Assembly (NCBI RefSeq): GCF_000517425.1
Contig: NZ_CP006569.1
Coordinates: 3,648,760 to 3,712,759 of the forward strand
Source: Sodalis praecaptivus
GTDB taxonomy: Bacteria; Pseudomonadota; Gammaproteobacteria; Enterobacterales; Enterobacteriaceae
Direction of reading: 5' to 3'
Length of the DNA stretch: 64,000 bases
Within the stretch, counting starts at the first letter, position 1. Every line of letters starts with the position of its first letter. The translations under genes were made by a program, and so were the position numbers. Below, piece after piece: positions 55,762 to 64,000 of the stretch. The notes beneath the pieces were generated by a model. That model did not search any database, was not told the origin of the DNA, and saw only the letters and a list, made by a program, of their open reading frames with translations.

Positions 55762-56388
55762 TCAGGCCAGTTCACCTTTCACCAGCGGCACGAATCGGAC
55801 TGCCTCCACGGTGTCAACCACGAACTCCCCGCCCTTGCGCCGCACCCGCGTCAAATGCTGCTGCTCTTCGCCGACCGGCAGCACCATCACGCCGCCATCA
55901 TCCAGTTGCGCCATCAGCGCCTGGGGAATTTCCGGCGGCGCCGCCGTCACGATGATGGCGTCAAACGGCCCGCGTGACGGCCAGCCCTGCCAACCGTCGC
56001 CGTGACGGGTAGAGATATTATGTAAATCAAGCAGTTTCAGCCGGCGCTTAGCCTGCCACTGCAATTTTTTGATCCGCTCCACCGAACAGACGTGCTTCAC
56101 CAAATGGGCCAGAATGGCGGTCTGATAGCCGGAGCCGGTGCCGATTTCCAGCACCCGCGATTCCGGCCGTAGCGCCAGCAGCTCGGTCATACGCGCCACG
56201 ATATAAGGTTGGGAAATGGTTTGCCCGAGCCCGATGGGCAGCGCGGTGTTATCGTAGGCTTTATGCTCGAAAGCCTCGTCGATAAAACGTTCGCGCGGCA
56301 CCGCCTCCATCGCCTGTAGCAGGCGTTCATCGCGGATGCCTTGCTGACGCAGCTGCGCCAGCAACGTCTGCGTGCGTCCGTCTACCAT
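55762..56388 (-). CDS. pcm: Protein-L-isoaspartate O-methyltransferase
   Basis: 208-residue SAM-dependent repair enzyme for isoaspartyl residues. '[19 protein letters not shown]', SAM motif '[17 protein letters not shown]', '[13 protein letters not shown]' and '[15 protein letters not shown]' are as in E. coli. The start at 56388 gives the E. coli length and overlaps the surE stop by 7 bp. 205 bp before nlpD. Confidence 0.97.
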   Translation of the reverse strand: MVDGRTQTLLAQLRQQGIRDERLLQAMEAVPRERFIDEAFEHKAYDNTALPIGLGQTISQPYIVARMTELLALRPESRVLEIGTGSGYQTAILAHLVKHVCSVERIKKLQWQAKRRLKLLDLHNISTRHGDGWQGWPSRGPFDAIIVTAAPPEIPQALMAQLDDGGVMVLPVGEEQQHLTRVRRKGGEFVVDTVEAVRFVPLVKGELA

Positions 56389-57143
56389 GGAGCGAGCCCC
56401 TCGGTATCGCCGAGCCAATCGCTCAGCACGGGCAGCGCGGCGTTGGCGGTGAGATCCACCTGTAGCGGCGTCAGTGAGACATAGCCCTGACTGACGGCCT
56501 CGAAATCGGTGCCCGGCCCTTCATCAAACGAGCCGGCCGGGGGGCCGATCCACAGCATCTCGCGGCCGCGCGGATCCGTCTGGCGGATGACTTCGCTGGC
56601 GGGATGACGGCTGCCGCAGCGGGTCACTTTGCAGCCCTTGATTGACGATAGCGGCAGGTCGGGGACGTTGACATTGAGGATCTTGCCGGTGCGCAGCGGC
56701 GCGCGGGTCAGCGCGCGCAGCAGGCGACAGGTGACGGCGGCGGCGGTGGCGAAATGCCGGCTGCCGTCGAGCGACACCGCCAGCGCCGGATAGCCCAGAT
56801 GACGCCCTTCCATCGCGGCGGCGACGGTGCCGGAATAGATGACGTCATCACCCAGATTCGGCCCGGCGTTAATGCCCGACACGACGATATCCGGGCCGGG
56901 ACGCATTAAGGCATTGACGCCGAGATAGACGCAATCGGTGGGCGTGCCGGAGAGGATAGCGATATCGCCGTTGGGCTGGGTTTGCGTGCGCAGCGGCGCG
57001 TCCAGCGTCAGCGAATTGGACGCGCCGCTGCGGTCACGGTCCGGCGCCACAATCTGCACGGTGGCAAGCTGGCGCAACGCGACCGCCAGCTGCTGAATGC
57101 CCGGCGCACGAATGCCATCATCATTGCTTAAAAGTATGCGCAT
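56382..57143 (-). CDS. surE: 5'/3'-nucleotidase SurE
   Basis: 253-residue metal-dependent nucleotidase. N-terminal '[17 protein letters not shown]' with the NDD metal site, '[13 protein letters not shown]', '[20 protein letters not shown]' define the family. Start at 57143; the frame to 57203 is leader. Coupled to pcm by overlap. Confidence 0.97.
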   Translation of the reverse strand: MRILLSNDDGIRAPGIQQLAVALRQLATVQIVAPDRDRSGASNSLTLDAPLRTQTQPNGDIAILSGTPTDCVYLGVNALMRPGPDIVVSGINAGPNLGDDVIYSGTVAAAMEGRHLGYPALAVSLDGSRHFATAAAVTCRLLRALTRAPLRTGKILNVNVPDLPLSSIKGCKVTRCGSRHPASEVIRQTDPRGREMLWIGPPAGSFDEGPGTDFEAVSQGYVSLTPLQVDLTANAALPVLSDWLGDTEGLAPW

Positions 57144-57432
57144 AGTGTTTTTTGACTTTATAAGAAAATCACCCGCACCACGCCGCCCTGCGGTGAAAGG
57201 CAAAAAACCGGCCTGGCCCGCCGCCGGTCAGCAACACCGGCGAAAGATCAGGGCGGGAATATAAAGCAATAATGGCATGAAACGTCACCGTGGTGAAGCC
57301 GGCAATTCAGTGGTTGCAGCAAATTTAGCCGTTGCGCGACGTGCCTCTCGCGTCGGTGAAGTCGCGCGCTGACCGCGTCGGGAATGCGCCAGCTGAAAGG
57401 TTTCGTGCTGGCGTCAGCGGGCCGGCGGCGGA
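57144..57432. other. Noncoding gap between truD and surE
   Basis: About 289 bp without a plausible gene. In E. coli the truD stop overlaps the surE start, so this DNA separates genes that are normally coupled and must supply or insulate a surE promoter. No repeat or insertion-sequence end was recognised. Confidence 0.6.
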
Positions 57433-58482
57433 CTAGTGGGCGATATCGGCGGGAGCGTCCAGCAATTCACGCACTACCGCTGTGGCATAACTGCCGGCAG
57501 GCAGGCTGAAAGAAAGCGTCAGCGTCGCGGGATCTTGCCAGCGCCAGCTTAACCCTTCTGGCTGAAGCAGCAGCGCGCGCCGCGCGGGCGTTAGCCGTTC
57601 ACGCGCCAGCAACGCCATCAGCGCCGGCTGCGTCGCGAGGCAGGCGTGTTCAAACGCCTCGGCTTCGTCAAGGGCGCCCAGTGCGCCCTCCCCCGGCATC
57701 GGCGCCGTTAGGGAGAGCTCCCTCGCCGCCAGCCGCGCGGTCAACGCCGGCATCTCCGCGGTGCTTGCCACAAACCAACTACCCCGGCCGGTCAATTGCA
57801 GGGCGTCCCCGTTCAATAGACGCGCCGGCCCCAACTGCGCCAAGCGTTGGCTGACCACCTTATTGAACAACGCGCTGCGGGCGGCAGAAAGCGTAAAGCT
57901 GCGTTTGCTGCGGTCTTTGATGCGCAAGGCGTTATTCGCCCAGCGCAGCGCTAGCGTCAGATTATTGCCCTGATGACCAAAGCGCTGATGGCCGAAATAG
58001 TTTGGCACCCCTTCATCGCAAATGCGTTTCAGCCGCGCCTCCACATCCTCACCATCGCTTATCTCACGTAGCGTCAGGGTAAAGGCGTTGCCCTTGAGGG
58101 CGCCGATACGCAGTTTACGTCGATGGCGGGCGGCGGCGAGGATAGTGCAGCCGGCGAGTTTAAAGGCCGCGAAGTCGGGATCGCTTTTGCCGGGCAGATG
58201 CAGGCAAAACCACTGTTCGGTGACGGCGTGGCGATCTTTAAGCCCGGCGTAGCTGACCGCGCGGGCGGGGATGCCGGCGAACGCCGCCAGCGCTTCGGCG
58301 ACGTCGGGCGTGTTGTAGCCGGTTTTACGCAGGTGCACCAGCAGGTGCTCCCCTTCGCCATCGGGCGCGAAACCAAGCTGCTCGCGCACCTGGAAATCCG
58401 CCGCCTCGGCCTTCACGCGACCGGTCGCGGCGGGCTTGCCGAGCAGCCAATGCAGCCGGTGATAATCCAGGTCGTCGGTCAT
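57433..58482 (-). CDS. truD: tRNA pseudouridine-13 synthase TruD
   Basis: 349-residue enzyme making pseudouridine 13 in tRNA-Glu. '[21 protein letters not shown]', catalytic Asp in '[16 protein letters not shown]', '[12 protein letters not shown]' and '[12 protein letters not shown]' match the family. The ATG overlaps the ispF stop by 4 bp (ATGA). Confidence 0.97.
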   Translation of the reverse strand: MTDDLDYHRLHWLLGKPAATGRVKAEAADFQVREQLGFAPDGEGEHLLVHLRKTGYNTPDVAEALAAFAGIPARAVSYAGLKDRHAVTEQWFCLHLPGKSDPDFAAFKLAGCTILAAARHRRKLRIGALKGNAFTLTLREISDGEDVEARLKRICDEGVPNYFGHQRFGHQGNNLTLALRWANNALRIKDRSKRSFTLSAARSALFNKVVSQRLAQLGPARLLNGDALQLTGRGSWFVASTAEMPALTARLAARELSLTAPMPGEGALGALDEAEAFEHACLATQPALMALLARERLTPARRALLLQPEGLSWRWQDPATLTLSFSLPAGSYATAVVRELLDAPADIAH

Positions 58483-58955
58483 GCCGTTCGCACCAGTAGC
58501 GCTACCGCCTCGCAGGCGATGCCTTCGCCGCGGCCGGTAAAGCCCAGCCGTTCGGTGGTGGTCGCCTTGACGTTGATATCATCCATATGGCAGCCGAGAT
58601 CTTCGGCGATATGCACGCGCATTTGCGGGATGTGCGGCGCCATCTTCGGCGCCTGAACGATAAGGGTGATGTCCAAGTTGCCAAGACGATACCCTTTGGC
58701 CACAATCCGCCGCCAGGCTTCGCGCAATAGCGCGCGGCTGTCGGCCCCTTTGTAGACCGGATCGGTATCGGGAAATAATTTGCCGATATCGCCGAGGGCG
58801 GCGGCGCCCAGCAGGGCATCGGTCGCAGCGTGCAGCGCCACATCGCCATCGGAATGCGCCAGCAGACCCTGCGGATAAGGGATACGCACACCGCCGATAA
58901 TAAGCGGGCCTTCGCCGCCGAACTGGTGCACGTCGAAACCGTGTCCGATACGCAT
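58479..58955 (-). CDS. ispF: 2-C-methyl-D-erythritol 2,4-cyclodiphosphate synthase
   Basis: 158-residue isoprenoid (MEP) pathway enzyme. Zinc ligands in '[13 protein letters not shown]' and '[20 protein letters not shown]', with '[20 protein letters not shown]' forming the active site. Directly abuts ispD (next base) and overlaps truD. Confidence 0.98.
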   Translation of the reverse strand: MRIGHGFDVHQFGGEGPLIIGGVRIPYPQGLLAHSDGDVALHAATDALLGAAALGDIGKLFPDTDPVYKGADSRALLREAWRRIVAKGYRLGNLDITLIVQAPKMAPHIPQMRVHIAEDLGCHMDDINVKATTTERLGFTGRGEGIACEAVALLVRTA

Positions 58956-59675
58956 TTACGCGCTCTCCGTATTAGCCAATTGAGAAAAAAAGAAGCGGGC
59001 CAACGCCAAATCTTCCGGGCGGGTCACTTTGATGTTATCCGCGCGCCCCGGCACCAGCAGCGGCGCGTAGCCGCAATGCTCCAGCGCCGAGGCTTCATCG
59101 GTCACCGTCGCGCCTTCCGCCAGCGCCCGCTCCAAGCAGTTTTTCAGCAGATCGCGCGCGAACAGCTGTGGGGTTAGCGCATGCCATAAATCCTGGCGCT
59201 CAACGGTGCTGGCGATAATGTCGGTACCGGCACGCGCGCGTTTCATGGTGTCGCGCACCGGCGACGCCAGCAGCCCGCCCACCTCGGTGTGCGCGGTGAT
59301 CGCCAGCAGGCGGCGCAAATCGTCTTGATGCAGGCAGGGACGCGCGGCGTCATGCACCAGCACCCAGGACGCCGTGCGCACGCGGCGCAGCGCGGCCATC
59401 ACCGAATCGGCGCGCGCTTCGCCGCCGGTGACCACGTGTACCCGCGGGTCGGCAGCCACCGGAAGTTGGTGATACCAGCGATCCGCGGGACTTATCGCCA
59501 CGATCGCCTCGCGGATGCAGGGTTGGCGCAGCAGCGCGTCGATCGCGTGCTCAAGCAGGGTTTTGTCGCCGATGGTGAGATATTGTTTGGGCAAGGCGGT
59601 CTGCATACGGCTGCCGATTCCGGCCGCCGGCAGTATAGCGATTACGTCAGGGACAGGCCCCACTGATAAGGTCAT
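58956..59675 (-). CDS. ispD: 2-C-methyl-D-erythritol 4-phosphate cytidylyltransferase
   Basis: 239-residue MEP-pathway enzyme that activates MEP with CTP. '[20 protein letters not shown]' is the nucleotide-binding loop and '[17 protein letters not shown]' the conserved centre. The start shares one base with the ftsB stop (TAATG). A short N-terminal variation relative to E. coli is not significant. Confidence 0.98.
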   Translation of the reverse strand: MTLSVGPVPDVIAILPAAGIGSRMQTALPKQYLTIGDKTLLEHAIDALLRQPCIREAIVAISPADRWYHQLPVAADPRVHVVTGGEARADSVMAALRRVRTASWVLVHDAARPCLHQDDLRRLLAITAHTEVGGLLASPVRDTMKRARAGTDIIASTVERQDLWHALTPQLFARDLLKNCLERALAEGATVTDEASALEHCGYAPLLVPGRADNIKVTRPEDLALARFFFSQLANTESA

Positions 59676-59992
59676 TATTGATTGTCTTGCGTTGCGGGCG
59701 CCGCCGGCTGCCGTTTCGCCTGCTCCGGTACCAGGCGATAGAAGGTCTCGCCCGGCTTAATCATGCCAAGCTCGTTGCGTGAGCGCTCCTCGATAGCTTC
59801 CTGGCCACCGTTGAGATCGTCAATTTCGGCGAACAGCTGATCGTTGCGCGCTTTGAGCTGCGCGTTATTGCTTTGTTGTGCCGCGACGTCGCTCTCAACG
59901 CGCACCAAATCGTGCACGCCGTTTTTACCCAGCCACAGTGAATACTGCAACCAGCCAAGCAATACTAATAATAGCAGCGTAAGTTTTCCCAT
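59675..59992 (-). CDS. ftsB: Cell division protein FtsB
   Basis: 105-residue bitopic divisome protein that forms a coiled-coil with FtsL in the FtsQLB complex. N-terminal helix '[20 protein letters not shown]', then heptad coiled-coil and '[20 protein letters not shown]' with the conserved E-R-A/N-E-L-x-M segment. Confidence 0.97.
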   Translation of the reverse strand: MGKLTLLLLVLLGWLQYSLWLGKNGVHDLVRVESDVAAQQSNNAQLKARNDQLFAEIDDLNGGQEAIEERSRNELGMIKPGETFYRLVPEQAKRQPAAPATQDNQ

Positions 59993-60149
59993 CCCGCCCC
60001 CTGAATGACGGCATAATCATCCCATAACTTACGGCCGGACTCCACACCGGCCGGCAAATACCGCGGCAAAACCACCAAAAAGCCGGCAGTTGTGGGACTT
60101 TTTTACCGATTTTTTACGCTTTGTTACCGGACCGGGGGCATCGAGGCGC

Positions 60150-60500
60150 TTACCACCCCGAGAGAAAGGTAAATACCAGCCAGAACAGGCAGAACACCGA
60201 CAGGCCGGTGACCAGCACCGTCAGCCATAATTTGCCGCCGAGCAGCACGCTAAAGACTACCCCCACCAACACGCACACCGGCAGCAGCGCCAGAAAAAAC
60301 GGCCAGGTGTAGAGCAGGAAAAACAGGGCATTGGCACCAAATTGCAGGATAGGCACGGCAAAAGCCAGCCAGTAAAAGATAAACCCGGCGATGCCGCCCC
60401 ACAGGGCGTATGGCGGCTCATCCCGGCGAAGCGCACGGTCAGGCGCTAGGCTGAATTTGAAAGGAAGAGCGCGTTTTATCTCGGTAACGTTCGGCATCAA
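60150..60500 (-). CDS. ygbE: YgbE/DUF3561 inner-membrane protein
   Basis: 116-residue membrane protein with three hydrophobic helices after a charged N-terminus of about 28 residues; 'GANALFFLLYTWPFFLALLPV' region matches E. coli YgbE. Function unknown. It sits between cysC and ftsB, its usual place. Confidence 0.88.
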   Translation of the reverse strand: MMPNVTEIKRALPFKFSLAPDRALRRDEPPYALWGGIAGFIFYWLAFAVPILQFGANALFFLLYTWPFFLALLPVCVLVGVVFSVLLGGKLWLTVLVTGLSVFCLFWLVFTFLSGW

Positions 60501-60556
60501 GACCTGTCTCTGGCTGGTAAACGCCGGCGAAGGTTCCCCTTTCGCCGGCAGCGCAT

Positions 60557-61180
60557 TCAGGACTCGATAATAACGCGCTCATCCAGCAGATCTAATAATC
60601 GGCCGGTCAAATTTGTTACCAATTGTTCGCCGTCCAGATGCAAATCCGGCCGCTGCGGCGCCTCGTACACCGCGTCGATACCGGTGAAATTACGCAGCTC
60701 GCCGGCGCGGGCTTTTTGGTATAACCCTTTCGGATCGCGCGCCTCGCAAACGGCCAGCGGCGTATCGACAAACACTTCGATAAAGCGGCCGGCGGGCAGC
60801 ATATCGCGCACCAGCTGCCGCTCGGCGCGGTGGGGGGAAATGAAGGCCGTCAGCACAATAAGGCCGGCGTCCACCATCAGCCGCGCCACCTCGCCCACCC
60901 GGCGGATATTCTCGCGTCGGTCATCATCGCTGAAGCCCAGATCGCGGCACAGGCCGTGGCGCACGTTATCGCCGTCCAACAAATACGTACTGACGCCCCG
61001 CTGATGCAGCGCCTGCTCCAGCGCGCCGGCCAGGGTGGATTTCCCCGAACCGGACAGACCGGTAAACCACAGCACCGCGCCCTGGTGTTTATGCAATGCC
61101 TCGCGATCCTGGCGGGTCACCGGGTGCGGGTGCCACACCACATTTTCATTAAGCGGAAGCCCGGCGTCGGCGGCCATCAT
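60557..61180 (-). CDS. cysC: Adenylyl-sulfate kinase
   Basis: 207-residue kinase that phosphorylates APS to PAPS in sulfate assimilation. P-loop '[18 protein letters not shown]', '[17 protein letters not shown]', '[16 protein letters not shown]' and '[19 protein letters not shown]' are diagnostic. It overlaps cysN by 4 bp. Confidence 0.98.
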   Translation of the reverse strand: MMAADAGLPLNENVVWHPHPVTRQDREALHKHQGAVLWFTGLSGSGKSTLAGALEQALHQRGVSTYLLDGDNVRHGLCRDLGFSDDDRRENIRRVGEVARLMVDAGLIVLTAFISPHRAERQLVRDMLPAGRFIEVFVDTPLAVCEARDPKGLYQKARAGELRNFTGIDAVYEAPQRPDLHLDGEQLVTNLTGRLLDLLDERVIIES

Positions 61181-62604
61181 TTACCTCCCAGCAGGTCGCG
61201 CGCGCCCCAATGGGGGAAGTGGCGCCGCACCAGCGCGTTCAGCGCCAACTCGAATTCACCGTAGGTGCCGGGTTCACGATAAACGTCCTCTAGCGGCTGG
61301 CGTACCATGCCGGCGCCGACGGTGACATTGCTCAACCTGTCGATGAAAATCATGCCGCCGGTAGTCGGGTTATCGGCATACTTATCCAGGATCATCGGTT
61401 CATCAAACGCCAGCTCTACCAGGCCGATACCGTTTAGCGGCAGACTGTCCGCCACGCGCTGGGTCAGCGTATTGATATCCACCTGATACTGGATATTGTC
61501 CACCCGCGCACGGGTTTTCTTGCCGGCAATCTTGATATCGAAACTTTGGCCCGCCACCAGCGGCTGGTCGGTCATCCACACCACATCCACCTGGGCGTTT
61601 TGCACCGCCGGCAGCGTCTCGCTGGCGTCCACCAGCAGATCGCCGCGGCTGATGTCCACCTCATCCGCCAGGACCAGCGTAACCGCTTCGCCGGCCCAGG
61701 CCTCCGTCAAATCGCCGTCGAAGGTCACGATGCGGCTGATAGTGGAGGTTACGCCGGACGGCAGCACCTGTACCGCCTGCCCCACGCGCACGACGCCCGC
61801 CGCCACGGTACCGGCGTAGCCGCGAAAATCCAGATTGGGTCGGTTGACGTACTGCACCGGGAAGCGCATCGGCTGCCGCTCGTTTAGGTTGACCACCTCC
61901 ACCGTTTCCAGCACGTCCAAGAGCGTGGGGCCGGCATACCAGGGCATGTGGGTGGCCGGTGCGGCGACGTTATCGCCCTCCAGCGCCGACAGCGGCACAA
62001 AAGTGATGTTCAAATCCACCGGTAACTGTTCGGCGAAGCGCAGATAATCCTGGCGGATACACTCGAATACCTGCTGGTCGAACGCCACCAGATCCATTTT
62101 GTTCACCGCCACCACCAAATGGCGGATGCCTAACAGGGTGCTGATAAAGCTGTGGCGCCGGGTCTGGTCCAGCACCCCTTTGCGCGCATCGATAAGCAGG
62201 ATGGCCAGGTCGCAGGTCGAGGCGCCGGTGGCCATATTGCGGGTGTATTGTTCATGGCCCGGCGTGTCGGCAATGATAAATTTGCGTTTTTCGGTCGAAA
62301 AATAACGATAGGCGACATCAATAGTGATGCCCTGCTCGCGCTCGGCCTGCAGACCGTCCACCAGCAGCGCCAGATCCAGCTTGTCGCCCTGGGTGCCGAG
62401 GCGCTTGCTATCGGTGTGCAGCGTCGATAGCTGATCTTCGTAGATTTGTCGGGTATCGTGCAGCAGGCGGCCTATCAGGGTGCTTTTGCCGTCATCGACG
62501 CTGCCGCAGGTCAAAAAACGCAGCAGGCTTTTATGCTGCTGGGCGTGCAGATACGCTTCTACCCCGCCCTGCTCGGCGATTTGTTGGGCTATGGCATTGT
62601 TCAT
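61177..62604 (-). CDS. cysN: Sulfate adenylyltransferase subunit 1 (GTPase)
   Basis: 475-residue EF-Tu-like GTPase that drives ATP sulfurylase with CysD. G1 '[15 protein letters not shown]', G3 '[18 protein letters not shown]', G4 'VNKMDLV'. It is 12 bp after cysD, forming the cysD-N-C unit. Full length. Confidence 0.98.
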   Translation of the reverse strand: MNNAIAQQIAEQGGVEAYLHAQQHKSLLRFLTCGSVDDGKSTLIGRLLHDTRQIYEDQLSTLHTDSKRLGTQGDKLDLALLVDGLQAEREQGITIDVAYRYFSTEKRKFIIADTPGHEQYTRNMATGASTCDLAILLIDARKGVLDQTRRHSFISTLLGIRHLVVAVNKMDLVAFDQQVFECIRQDYLRFAEQLPVDLNITFVPLSALEGDNVAAPATHMPWYAGPTLLDVLETVEVVNLNERQPMRFPVQYVNRPNLDFRGYAGTVAAGVVRVGQAVQVLPSGVTSTISRIVTFDGDLTEAWAGEAVTLVLADEVDISRGDLLVDASETLPAVQNAQVDVVWMTDQPLVAGQSFDIKIAGKKTRARVDNIQYQVDINTLTQRVADSLPLNGIGLVELAFDEPMILDKYADNPTTGGMIFIDRLSNVTVGAGMVRQPLEDVYREPGTYGEFELALNALVRRHFPHWGARDLLGGK

Positions 62605-62616
62605 GTCGATGGCTCC

Positions 62617-63525
62617 TTAAAAATAACCCTGACGCTTTTTCATTTCCATCGACCCGGACTGATCGCGATCGATCACCCGGCCCTGACGCTCGCTGGTGGT
62701 GGAGACCAGCATCTCCTCGATAATGTCAGGCAGGGTCTGCGCGCTCGACGCCACCGCGCCGGTCAGCGGCCAGCAGCCGAGCGTGCGAAAGCGCACCATG
62801 CGCTGTTCGATCACTTCGCCCGGCTGTAGGTCGATACGGTCATCGTCCACCATCATCAGCATGCCGTCGCGCTCCAGCACGGGCCGTTTCTTGGCCAGAT
62901 ACAGCGGGACGATTTCGATGTTTTCCAGAAAAATGTATTGCCAGATATCCAGCTCGGTCCAGTTGGAGAGCGGGAACACGCGAATACTCTCCCCCTTGTT
63001 GATCTGACCGTTATAGTTGTGCCACAGCTCCGGACGCTGATTTTTCGGATCCCAGCGATGAAAGCGATCGCGGAACGAGTAAATACGCTCCTTGGCGCGG
63101 GATTTCTCCTCATCGCGCCGGGCGCCGCCAAAGGCGGCATCGAAGCCGTATTGATTCAGCGCCTGCTTCAGGCCTTCGGTCTTCATGATATCGGTATGCT
63201 TGGCGCTGCCGTGAACGAAGGGGTTGATGCCCATCGCCACCCCTTCCGGGTTTTTATGCACCAGCAGCTCGAAACCGTAGGCCTTGGCGGTGTGATCGCG
63301 AAACGCATACATTTCGCGGAATTTCCAGCCGGTATCCACATGCAGCAGCGGAAACGGCAGTTTGCCGGGATGAAAGGCCTTCCGCGCCAGATGCAGCATC
63401 ACGGACGAGTCTTTGCCGATGGAGTACATCATCACCGGATTGCTGAATTCGGCAGCCACCTCACGGATAATATGGATACTCTCAGCCTCCAGCTGCCGCA
63501 GATGGGTAAAACGTTGTTGATCCAT
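62617..63525 (-). CDS. cysD: Sulfate adenylyltransferase subunit 2
   Basis: 302-residue ATP-pyrophosphatase-type enzyme making APS from sulfate and ATP. PP-loop '[20 protein letters not shown]', '[19 protein letters not shown]' and C-terminal '[20 protein letters not shown]' are typical. The ATG at 63525 has AAGGA at 8-nt spacing and equals the E. coli start; an ATG nine bases upstream abuts the ribosome site. Probably CysB-regulated. Confidence 0.98.
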   Translation of the reverse strand: MDQQRFTHLRQLEAESIHIIREVAAEFSNPVMMYSIGKDSSVMLHLARKAFHPGKLPFPLLHVDTGWKFREMYAFRDHTAKAYGFELLVHKNPEGVAMGINPFVHGSAKHTDIMKTEGLKQALNQYGFDAAFGGARRDEEKSRAKERIYSFRDRFHRWDPKNQRPELWHNYNGQINKGESIRVFPLSNWTELDIWQYIFLENIEIVPLYLAKKRPVLERDGMLMMVDDDRIDLQPGEVIEQRMVRFRTLGCWPLTGAVASSAQTLPDIIEEMLVSTTSERQGRVIDRDQSGSMEMKKRQGYF

Positions 63526-63536
63526 AAATGACATCC

Positions 63537-64000
63537 TTACGCCAGATTGACCACCGACGCGCGCTTTTGCGCCGCCAGGTTTTGCTGACCAAACCAATTG
63601 ATTTCATGATGAAGGGCGACCACTTCGCCTATCACCAGCAGTGCGGGGGTCGGCGCCCCCTGCGCCAGTTGATCCAGCGCCGCCAGGGTCCCCGTTTGTA
63701 CGTACTGGTCGCTGCGGGTCCCGCGGCTTATCACCGCCACCGGGGTTTGCGCCGACCGGCCGTGGCGAATGAGCTGGCTGCTGATTTCCGCCGCCTTGAC
63801 CACCCCCATGTATATCGCCAGCGTCTGACGCCCGCGCGCCAGCGCCTGCCAATCCAGGGCATCGGCGCCGTCGCGCACATGCCCGGTAATAAAAGTCACG
63901 CTCTGGGCATGCTCACGATGGGTCAGCGGGATGCCGGCATAGGCGGTGGCGCCCGCGGCGGCGGTGATGCCGGGCACCACTTGAAAAGGGATGCCCGCTG
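63537..64000 (-). CDS. cysG: Uroporphyrinogen-III C-methyltransferase (CysG/CobA), C-terminal part
   Basis: The frame is open to the right edge, so the N-terminus is missing. Visible are '[20 protein letters not shown]' and '[15 protein letters not shown]', then '[13 protein letters not shown]' and '[17 protein letters not shown]', the C-terminal half of the SAM-dependent enzyme that makes precorrin-2, the siroheme precursor needed by sulfite reductase. It stops 11 bp before cysD, so it leads the sulfate-activation operon. Whether an N-terminal Met8-like siroheme synthase domain is present cannot be seen. Confidence 0.9.
   Translation of the reverse strand, partial: AGIPFQVVPGITAAAGATAYAGIPLTHREHAQSVTFITGHVRDGADALDWQALARGRQTLAIYMGVVKAAEISSQLIRHGRSAQTPVAVISRGTRSDQYVQTGTLAALDQLAQGAPTPALLVIGEVVALHHEINWFGQQNLAAQKRASVVNLA

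Overview
The window looks like chromosome of a Sodalis-type member of the Enterobacterales. The housekeeping blocks have enteric order: rplS-trmD-rimM-rpsP/ffh/ypjD-corB, luxS-gshA, tRNA-Arg/tRNA-Ser-csrA-alaS-recX-recA-pncC, mutS/rpoS-nlpD-pcm-surE-truD-ispFD-ftsB-ygbE-cysCND. They are joined to a complete-looking Inv/Spa-Prg/Org (SPI-1 / Sodalis SSR-2 type) type III secretion island. The genus is inferred from this arrangement and the species is not certain. Only one clear pseudogene and no insertion sequence were seen.

Layout. (1) 1-16564: type III secretion system. A leftward invF-G-E-A-B-C-spaM-N-O-P-Q-R operon, cut by the window edge in spaR, faces a rightward prgH-I-J-K-orgA-B-C-iagB operon across an AT-rich divergent promoter region. 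(2) 16565-21760: two SopB/IpgD-family phosphoinositide phosphatase effectors in convergent orientation, each with a downstream SigE/IpgE-type chaperone gene. One chaperone is intact and the other is destroyed by a frameshift and a nonsense codon. The two effector genes share a 15-bp upstream motif (13 of 15 identical). The island ends at the rplS terminator. (3) 21761-37524: core genes for ribosome and tRNA modification, SRP, luxS, the MicA small RNA, glutathione synthesis, three tandem tRNA-Arg(ACG) genes and tRNA-Ser(GCT), csrA, alaS and recA with a LexA box. (4) 37525-49984: accessory transport region. It holds an amino-acid ABC transporter pair with no ATPase gene, mltB, yjdM, a roughly 290-bp polypyrimidine tract, an orphan NqrC-like covalent-flavin protein, and a Fur-box-preceded iron operon. 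That operon encodes an FTR1 permease, P19, a DUF2318 Fe-S membrane protein, two FtsX-like permeases, an ABC ATPase and a TlpA-like lipoprotein (FetMP-FetABCDEF type). (5) 49985-64000: a gene-free stretch, mutS, then the leftward rpoS/nlpD/pcm/surE, truD/ispF/ispD/ftsB and sulfate-activation (cysC, cysN, cysD, cysG-like) blocks.

How they work together. The first 21 kb encodes an injectisome (export gate SpaPQR/InvA, ATPase InvC with stalk SpaM and stator OrgB, C-ring SpaO, rings PrgH/PrgK, secretin InvG, needle PrgI, inner rod PrgJ, ruler SpaN, gatekeeper InvE, regulator InvF) plus its probable phosphoinositide effectors. Translocators (sip genes) and spaS are not in the window and presumably lie to the left. 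The iron operon looks like a ferrous-iron importer coupled to periplasmic redox proteins. The neighbouring NqrC-like flavoprotein could feed electrons to it, which is the least explained part of the window.
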